Part shown: piece after piece, positions 41,928 through 47,232 of the stretch
Layout: each line of letters starts with the position of its first letter
How positions within the stretch are numbered: the first letter of the stretch is position 1
NCBI GenBank assembly: GCA_037969235.1
Contig: JBBKXA010000112.1
Coordinates: 1 to 47,232 of the forward strand
DNA from: TMED27 sp037969235
GTDB lineage: Bacteria > Pseudomonadota > Alphaproteobacteria > Micavibrionales > Micavibrionaceae
Length of the DNA stretch: 47,232 nt
Reading direction: 5' to 3'
Program-made: the position numbers and the translations under genes
The notes under the pieces: generated by a model
The model's input: the letters and a program-made list of their open reading frames with translations, nothing else
Databases searched by the model: none
What the model was told of the DNA's origin: nothing

Positions 41928-43868
41928 TTAAGTATCAAGAAAACTTCTAAGCTTGCGGCTGCGACTGGGGTGTTTGAGTTTGCGCAGGGCTTTGGCTTCG
42001 ATTTGGCGGATACGTTCGCGGGTGACGTTGAACTGTTGCCCCACTTCTTCAAGCGTATGGTCGGTGTTCATGCCAATACCAAAACGCATACGCAAAACGC
42101 GTTCTTCGCGAGGTGTAAGGGATGCCAGCACGCGTGTTGTGGTTTCACGAAGATTTGAGTGAATAGCGGAATCAATTGGTGCGAGCGCGTTTTTGTCTTC
42201 AATGAAATCACCCAGTGACGAATCTTCTTCATCACCGACAGGGGTTTCGAGCGATACTGGTTCTTTCGCGATTTTCAACACCTTGCGCACTTTTTCTAGT
42301 GGCATATGAAGGCGTTGCGAGAGTTCTTCAGGGGTAGGCTCTCGGCCAATTTCATGCATCATCTGACGGCTGGTACGCACGAGTTTGTTGATGGTTTCAA
42401 TCATGTGCACAGGAATGCGAATGGTGCGCGCCTGATCGGCGATAGATCGGGTGATGGCTTGACGAATCCACCATGTGGCATAAGTGGAGAATTTGTAACC
42501 GCGGCGATATTCGAATTTATCCACCGCTTTCATGAGGCCGATATTACCTTCTTGAATGAGATCCAGGAATTGAAGGCCACGATTAGTGTATTTTTTCGCG
42601 ATAGAAATCACAAGACGAAGGTTGGCTTCGACCATTTCTTTTTTCGCGCGCGCTGCTTCACGCTCGCCTTTTTGAACGGTGCCAATGATGCGGCGCCATT
42701 CGCCGATCGGCAACATAGCTTCTTCGGAAATCAGTGCGATTTGTTCGCGCATTTTGCCGATTTGATCGCCATGTTTTTCAACGAACACAGCCCAACCTTT
42801 ACCTTTTAATTTTGCCACGGTCTCAAGCCATGTAGGGTCAAGCTCCGCGCCATAATAATGTTTTAGGAAGTCTTCACGCTTGACCTTACAATCTACGGCC
42901 ATGCGCATGATTTTGCCTTCAATACTCACCAATTCGCGGTTGCTGGAGTATAAGCGATCCAAAAGCTGGTCAATACGCGCATTGTGAAGGCGAACTTCCT
43001 TCATTTGCTCGACCATTTCTTCTTTATGCTGGTTGTATTTTTTTGTCGAAGCGGGTGGCGCGTCTTTACCTTGCTGTAATGCTTCGAGGCGCTCTTGCTG
43101 CGCTTTTTGCATTTTCTTATAGGTTTTTTGAATTTGGTTGAATTGTTCAAAAACAACGGGAATTAATTCTTCCTCCATAGCCGAGAGAGAAACATTGGCT
43201 TCCTCGTCATCACTATCTGATGAATCATCATCTGAAGATTTGCTGTCATCACTATCAGCTTCTTCCTCCTCGGCTTCGTCTTCGTCATTATCTTGTGTGT
43301 GATCGATTGGATCATCTTTGTAAGTTGCATCAAGATCGATGATTTCACGCAGTAAAATATCGCCCTCTTGAAGTGCCTTATACCATGCGATAATAGATTC
43401 AATAGCGAGAGGGGATTCACAAATTCCGCCAATCATCATCTCGCGTCCAGCTTCGATGCGTTTTGCAATAGCAATCTCGCCTTCACGCGACAGCAATTCC
43501 ACCGCGCCCATTTCGCGCAAATACATACGCACAGGGTCATCGGTGCGGCCTGTATCGTCATCGGCGATATTACCGCCAGCATCGGTGTTTTTCTTTTCGT
43601 CTTTGGTGTCGTCAGCATCTTCGCTAACGTCATCTTCATTTTCGACGAGCTGGATGCCTATATCACTGAAAGTGGACATAGCTTCGTCGAGCTGTTCGGA
43701 TGAGAATTCATTGGCTGGAATGGCCTTGTTGATTTCATCATATGTCAGGAAGCCTTTATCTTTACCTGTCTTCACAAGCTTTTTAACAATCAAGGCTACG
43801 CTACCTTTGCCGCCAGCTTCTTGGTTTTCATCTTGTGTTTCGTCTTGTTGTTTTTCGCTCACAGCCAC
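41928..43868 (-). CDS. rpoD: Primary sigma factor sigma70
   Basis: Protein of 646 residues from GTG at 43868 (AAGGA 10 nt upstream); TTG at 43877 lies too close to that ribosome site. It directs RNA polymerase to housekeeping promoters. Region 1.1 (LIVKKLVKTGKDKGFLTYDEI) lies near the start and region 1.2 at DPVRMYLREMG. A long non-conserved region includes a very acidic Asp/Ser/Glu tract near residues 190-230. Region 2 (LRLVISIAKKYTNRGLQF, FSTYATWWIRQAITRSI) and region 4 (QFNVTRERIRQIEAKAL) follow. It lies downstream of dnaG, the conserved macromolecular-synthesis order. Confidence 0.96.
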   Translation of the reverse strand: MAVSEKQQDETQDENQEAGGKGSVALIVKKLVKTGKDKGFLTYDEINKAIPANEFSSEQLDEAMSTFSDIGIQLVENEDDVSEDADDTKDEKKNTDAGGNIADDDTGRTDDPVRMYLREMGAVELLSREGEIAIAKRIEAGREMMIGGICESPLAIESIIAWYKALQEGDILLREIIDLDATYKDDPIDHTQDNDEDEAEEEEADSDDSKSSDDDSSDSDDEEANVSLSAMEEELIPVVFEQFNQIQKTYKKMQKAQQERLEALQQGKDAPPASTKKYNQHKEEMVEQMKEVRLHNARIDQLLDRLYSSNRELVSIEGKIMRMAVDCKVKREDFLKHYYGAELDPTWLETVAKLKGKGWAVFVEKHGDQIGKMREQIALISEEAMLPIGEWRRIIGTVQKGEREAARAKKEMVEANLRLVISIAKKYTNRGLQFLDLIQEGNIGLMKAVDKFEYRRGYKFSTYATWWIRQAITRSIADQARTIRIPVHMIETINKLVRTSRQMMHEIGREPTPEELSQRLHMPLEKVRKVLKIAKEPVSLETPVGDEEDSSLGDFIEDKNALAPIDSAIHSNLRETTTRVLASLTPREERVLRMRFGIGMNTDHTLEEVGQQFNVTRERIRQIEAKALRKLKHPSRSRKLRSFLDT

Positions 43869-43983
43869 TGCTTTCAAATCCTTATTTTACGCCCCCAAAT
43901 CAATATTGCACATGATTCGGCATTTTTAATTAGACCCTAATATTTTTGGAATTCCAACCTCTTAGAACAATTTTATTTATAAA

Positions 43984-45840
43984 TTATTCACTCGCATTAA
44001 TATCATGCAGATTTCTTAATTTATCTTCTTGTTCTTCATTTTCGTTTTCAAACGCATTTTTCCAACCATCTTTAACCTCTCGATTCAAATTTTCTCCGTT
44101 CAAACTTTTTAAACACACCAGCCAATTTTGCTTCAGTTCAGCGAAATCCACTTCGTCTTGTGCGTCCTGATCCGTAATCGGACGGGCAAAACTTGCGTGG
44201 ACATAAACGGACGGATTGAGCACTTCATCACATTCACGCTCAAATCCCCGTTCTTCTAATGTGGAACGCATCTTTGCGCCGTCAAGGGCAGCGGGTATTT
44301 CACTGGCCTCAATAACGTCAATAACGTGACTTCGCAAGTTTGAAAGACCGTTATCGGATAGCTTAAAGCTGCCGAATTCTTCTTCGATTATGCTGTAGAG
44401 TACGGGTTGGTTTATGACTGTAGCTAATAAAATGCGTTGGATAATATCGTTTTTACGCCCCAACATGGGGCGCATGCGCATTGCAACTTTTTTTTGTGCA
44501 CCATTTTTCTGAGCAAATTTTCCGCGTTCGAATGATTTGAAAAAAGTATCGGAAATTTTGTTGCGCACTAATTCTTTGTAATGGCGCTGGATATCCTGAT
44601 CGCTGATTTTTCCGATTTGCTCGTATAGCGTCTTGGATAGTCCAGCGCGACTTTCGGGTGTTTCGAAATTTCGTCCTGCGGTATGGGTGTACCACAGGAA
44701 ATCGAATAAGGTGAGTGAAGCAGATAAGAATTTCTTGAAACCGCTCGCGCCCACGCTTCGAAGGAGGCTGTCGGGGTCTTCGCCGTCGGGCATAAATGCA
44801 AAGCGCACTGTGCGACCAGGTTTTAGGAGCGGAAGGATATTTTCACATGCTCTAGCGGCGGCTTTGCGCCCCGCATTATCGCCGTCAAAACATAAAATGG
44901 GTTGGCTTTGATCGTCGGCCACCATGGAAAACAAAGACAAAATCTGATCCTCGGTGAGTGCCGTTCCCATGGGCGCGACCGCGCCTTTGAAGCCGTATTT
45001 ATGGCAGGCAATTACATCCATGTATCCTTCGGTGACAAGTATAGTGTGGCCTTCGCGGCTGGCTTGACGCGCTATTGATTCCCCATAGAGCATGCGCCCT
45101 TTATCAAACAATGGCGTGTCGGAGGAGTTGATATATTTTGGTGGTGTAAAATCACCGGTTTTCATGCGCACATGTTCGGGGAGAACGCGACCGCCAAATG
45201 CGACCACCCTGCCCCGCCTATCGGTTACAGGAAACATCACGCGTTCACGGAAGAAAACGTAGGACTCCTTGCCGCGTGTGGATTTTTTGAGCACGCCTGC
45301 GTCAATCATTTGCGCATCGGTAAAATTTTTGCTGGCAAGGAAGCGGCGCAATGCCTGACCATCTGCGGGAGCGAAACCAATGCGAAATGCACTACGCAAG
45401 TTTTCATCTATACCGCGTTCATTGAGATATTGCATGACATCGCTGTTTTCGCCGCGCGTGATTTGCGCCTGCAACCAGCTTGTAGCGTCATCCATGAGGG
45501 TGTGAAGGTCACGGGCTTTTTCCGCTTTTTCTACCATGCGCGGATCAGGCTTGGGCACTTGAAGCCCCGCTTCGACGGCGAGCATTTCTACGGCATCGGG
45601 AAAGGCGACATTATCGTGTTGCATCACAAAGCCAATCACATCGCCATGCGCGCCACACCCAAAGCAGTGATAAAATTGCTTATCATCATTGATGGTAAAA
45701 GACGGCGTTTTCTCACCGTGAAATGGGCAGCATGCCTTAAACTCTCGCCCTGCGCGTTGCACAGAAATACGCCGCCCGATAATATCAGACAGCGTGAGGC
45801 GGTTACGGATTTCGTCTAAAAAACGCGGAGGAATCGACAT
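43984..45840 (-). CDS. dnaG: DNA primase
   Basis: Protein of 618 residues that makes RNA primers for replication. The N-terminal CHC2 zinc finger has Cys38, His41, Cys59 and Cys62 (CPFH...CFGC). The catalytic core follows, with YVFFRERVMFPVTDRRGRVVAFGGR, then TOPRIM with ILVTEGYMDVIACH (catalytic Glu) and CFDGDNAGRKAA (the DXD-type metal site). The C-terminal helicase-interacting domain runs about 450-600. No clear ribosome site precedes the ATG. About 106 nt separates it from rpoD. Confidence 0.96.
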   Translation of the reverse strand: MSIPPRFLDEIRNRLTLSDIIGRRISVQRAGREFKACCPFHGEKTPSFTINDDKQFYHCFGCGAHGDVIGFVMQHDNVAFPDAVEMLAVEAGLQVPKPDPRMVEKAEKARDLHTLMDDATSWLQAQITRGENSDVMQYLNERGIDENLRSAFRIGFAPADGQALRRFLASKNFTDAQMIDAGVLKKSTRGKESYVFFRERVMFPVTDRRGRVVAFGGRVLPEHVRMKTGDFTPPKYINSSDTPLFDKGRMLYGESIARQASREGHTILVTEGYMDVIACHKYGFKGAVAPMGTALTEDQILSLFSMVADDQSQPILCFDGDNAGRKAAARACENILPLLKPGRTVRFAFMPDGEDPDSLLRSVGASGFKKFLSASLTLFDFLWYTHTAGRNFETPESRAGLSKTLYEQIGKISDQDIQRHYKELVRNKISDTFFKSFERGKFAQKNGAQKKVAMRMRPMLGRKNDIIQRILLATVINQPVLYSIIEEEFGSFKLSDNGLSNLRSHVIDVIEASEIPAALDGAKMRSTLEERGFERECDEVLNPSVYVHASFARPITDQDAQDEVDFAELKQNWLVCLKSLNGENLNREVKDGWKNAFENENEEQEDKLRNLHDINASE

Positions 45841-45979
45841 GAATATAGATTTAGCAGATTTTGCGGCTTATACACCAATTTTTAATGCGTATTTCACTAA
45901 ATTTGTATTGCATAATATTTTAGTGTATATTAAAGATACGTAATACAGCGTTAAGTAATGTAGTGTTAAAGGAGCTTCA

Positions 45980-46111
45980 ATGCCTGATATTTTCACAAAA
46001 GATGCTAAGATCAAAGTCATTGAGTATGGCTCTAATCAGCAAGGGTTGGAATTTTTTTCGGAATGGCGCGATAAAATAATCAATTTCTTTCGTCGCAATA
46101 TTAAGAAATAA
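45980..46111 (+). CDS. Small ORF, 43 residues, unknown
   Basis: ATG at 45980 with AAAGGAG 6 nt upstream, ending in TAA at 46109-46111. It encodes a short basic peptide (starts MPDIFTKDAK, ends FRRNIKK) with an amphipathic helix near the C-terminus. It is divergent from dnaG and stops 5 bp before the left end of the insertion sequence, so it is intact. The strong ribosome site is the main support; nothing recognisable in the sequence. Confidence 0.45.
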   Translation: MPDIFTKDAKIKVIEYGSNQQGLEFFSEWRDKIINFFRRNIKK

Positions 46112-46116
46112 TATTA

Positions 46117-47094
46117 GACCCATTTCACAATTAGTATAAAGCGTCTATAATCTTCATACTAAATGTGCAGGAGGGGTTTTAGATGTCTACATTGAAAATT
46201 TTACGCCGGAAACCGAGGTTGTTTTTCAATTTATCTGGTATCCGCGTTGTTGATTTTGACGATTTGGCACGGGCGACCTATCCTCTTTGGCTGGAAAGTG
46301 AGCGTCGTCGTCTGTCTTACAAAGGCCGTCAGCGGGCGATTGGGGCGGGCATGAAGTACCGCCTGGCCTTTGAGGCGCAGCTTTTGATGTGTCTAATTTA
46401 TTACCGCACTTATGTTTCTCATGTGTTTTTGGGTCTGTTATTTGGGATATCCTCGCCGACTGTTTGTCGTAGAAATAGAGATATGACGCAGCTTTTAGCC
46501 GGTCATTTTCGTATGCCAGAGCGCAAAATAAATCTCACTGACGATGAAAAGGACGACTTGCTCTATCTTATGGTGGATGCGACAGAGCGACCGGTCCATC
46601 GTGCAAAAACCTCTAAAAAGCGTAAAGAGAATTACTCTGGAAAAAAGAAGCGGCACACGGCTATTCACCAAATTATTACCGACAATAACAAGCGAATTTT
46701 GGCTGTTGGTTCTGCACAAAAAGGCTCCAAACACGACAAAAAAATCTTTGATGAAAGTCGGGTGCTCCGGCCGCCCGATATTTTGGTGCTGGGAGATTTG
46801 GGATATCTTGGGACGGATTTTGAAATTCCTATCAAAAAATCAAAAAACAAGCCCCTCACAAACGACGATAAATCCTATAATCAGTGGCATTCCGGCCTTC
46901 GCATTGGCGTGGAGCACGCCATCGGGCGCATGAAAAAATTCAGAATTTTTGCTGATATTCATCGCGGAAATACCTTGCAAAACATGATTGCTAAGAATGT
47001 TGCAGCTCTGGCAAACATCAATCTGAAACTGGCGTAGCACAACCAAAGACAAATAAGCGCGCCTGCAAAATTAGGGGCTATTGTGAATCGAGTC
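46117..47094 (+). mobile_element. IS5-type insertion sequence (about 978 bp)
   Basis: Imperfect terminal inverted repeats: GACCCATTTCACAAT (46117-46131) against the complement of ATTGTGAATCGAGTC (47080-47094), 12 of 15 matching. Flanking bases are TTA on the left and TAG on the right, consistent with a TA target duplication; the exact boundary is uncertain by 1-2 bp. It holds one transposase gene and no passengers. Confidence 0.8.
46183..47037 (+). CDS. IS5-family DDE transposase (DDE_Tnp_4 type)
   Basis: Protein of 284 residues with AGGAGG before the ATG. A helix-turn-helix region (about 60-105: YYRTYVSHVFLGLLFGISSPTV) precedes the RNase H-like catalytic domain. Asp132 is in VDATERP, Asp205 in LGDLGYLG and Glu244 in GVEHAIGRMKKFRIF, so the DDE triad is complete. 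YSGKKKRHT is the usual family motif. It cuts and joins the IS ends. The frame is intact, so the copy may be active. Confidence 0.92.
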   Translation: MSTLKILRRKPRLFFNLSGIRVVDFDDLARATYPLWLESERRRLSYKGRQRAIGAGMKYRLAFEAQLLMCLIYYRTYVSHVFLGLLFGISSPTVCRRNRDMTQLLAGHFRMPERKINLTDDEKDDLLYLMVDATERPVHRAKTSKKRKENYSGKKKRHTAIHQIITDNNKRILAVGSAQKGSKHDKKIFDESRVLRPPDILVLGDLGYLGTDFEIPIKKSKNKPLTNDDKSYNQWHSGLRIGVEHAIGRMKKFRIFADIHRGNTLQNMIAKNVAALANINLKLA

Positions 47095-47232
47095 TAGTAA
47101 TTAAAAATTTACCTAAGCGTTTAAGAGCTAATTATCCTCGAAATGAATACCCACTGTTAAAGGCAATTGAAATTGCAAAACAATCCGAATGGAAAAAAAT
47201 TAACCCTAAAACGGCTAACGGCAGAATAGGTA
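47095..47232 (+). pseudogene. Headless coding fragment, possibly an integrase N-terminal domain
   Basis: The frame starting near the right IS end stays open to the end of the window (residues NLPKRLRANYPRNEY... SEWKKINPKTANGRIG). The final part resembles the core-binding (SAM-like) domain of tyrosine recombinases, where a W-x-x-I-x-P-K-T-x-N-x-R-I pattern is common. There is no ATG, GTG or TTG in frame between the IS and the window end. The gene therefore seems to have lost its 5' end to the IS or to an associated deletion. Too short to be sure. Confidence 0.4.

Noticed and set aside
45980..47232. The 43-residue ORF as the N-terminal half of the gene beheaded by the IS
   Set aside because: The ORF ends in its own stop before the IS and is in a different frame from the fragment on the right.
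1..47232. CRISPR arrays, prophage or toxin-antitoxin cassettes
   Set aside because: No regularly spaced direct repeats, no phage structural genes and no recognisable toxin-antitoxin pair; the only mobile element seen is the IS at the right end.

Overview
The window reads as chromosomal DNA of a Gram-negative alphaproteobacterium with moderately low GC (roughly low-to-mid 40s %, judged by eye). Supporting genes are a dnaG-rpoD pair, class II (plant-type) DAHP synthase, GSII-type glutamine synthetase, an olsB-olsA-like ornithine-lipid pair, a DUF3126-like protein, and a waaA-lpxK-lpxL lipid A/Kdo block. A complete type IV pilus (T4P) locus with retraction ATPases is less usual for this class. 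It recalls free-living or predatory lineages such as Micavibrionales, but that placement is a guess.

Layout. (1) 1-1377 (+): the 3' end of leuD, then leuB (leucine biosynthesis). (2) 1379-19226 (-): one long run of pilus genes transcribed right to left: assembly ATPase, inner-membrane platform protein (apparently using an ATT start codon), PilM/PilN-like fusion, PilO-like, PilP-like, ABC ATPase, TPR protein, prepilin peptidase, PilT, PilU, lipoprotein secretin, ABC permease, a membrane-anchored protein, a membrane-embedded AraC-type regulator, and two very similar prepilins. An ABC transporter inside a pilus locus recalls PilGHI of Myxococcus xanthus. (3) 19403-20521 (-): GSII glutamine synthetase, followed upstream by tRNA-Arg(ACG). 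(4) 21085-23663 (+): a secreted coiled-coil/OmpA-like protein and an orphan membrane protein. (5) 23711-25646 (+): ornithine-lipid acyltransferases and DUF3126. (6) 25744-28259 (+): three secreted proteins of unknown function, two of them paralogues rich in conserved cysteines. (7) 28713-31925 (+): waaA-lpxK-lpxL. (8) 31940-35578: a putative HEXXH metallopeptidase (-), glutathione reductase (+) and a protein carrying the full class I cyclic-nucleotide phosphodiesterase signature (-). (9) 35739-40919 (+): DAHP synthase, NAD synthetase, GltX and a TrmJ-like methyltransferase. (10) 40998-45840 (-): rpsD, tRNA(CAT), rpoD and dnaG. (11) 45980-47232 (+): a 43-residue ORF, an IS5-type insertion sequence with terminal inverted repeats, and a headless coding fragment resembling an integrase N-terminal domain, running off the window.

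How it works together. The minus-strand block should build a retractable T4P of MSHA/PilQ type: PilD processes the two prepilins, the GspE-like and GspF-like pair drives assembly, PilT/PilU retract, PilM/N-O-P links to the secretin, and the AraC-type membrane protein may regulate the pilins just downstream of it. Most other blocks are envelope and core metabolism. The least explained pieces are the secreted Cys-rich paralogues, the eukaryote-like PDE, the metallopeptidase, the ABC transporter in the pilus operon, and a cloverleaf-like RNA that appears to start the rpsD transcript. All promoters, structures and family assignments come from reading by eye; no searches were run.
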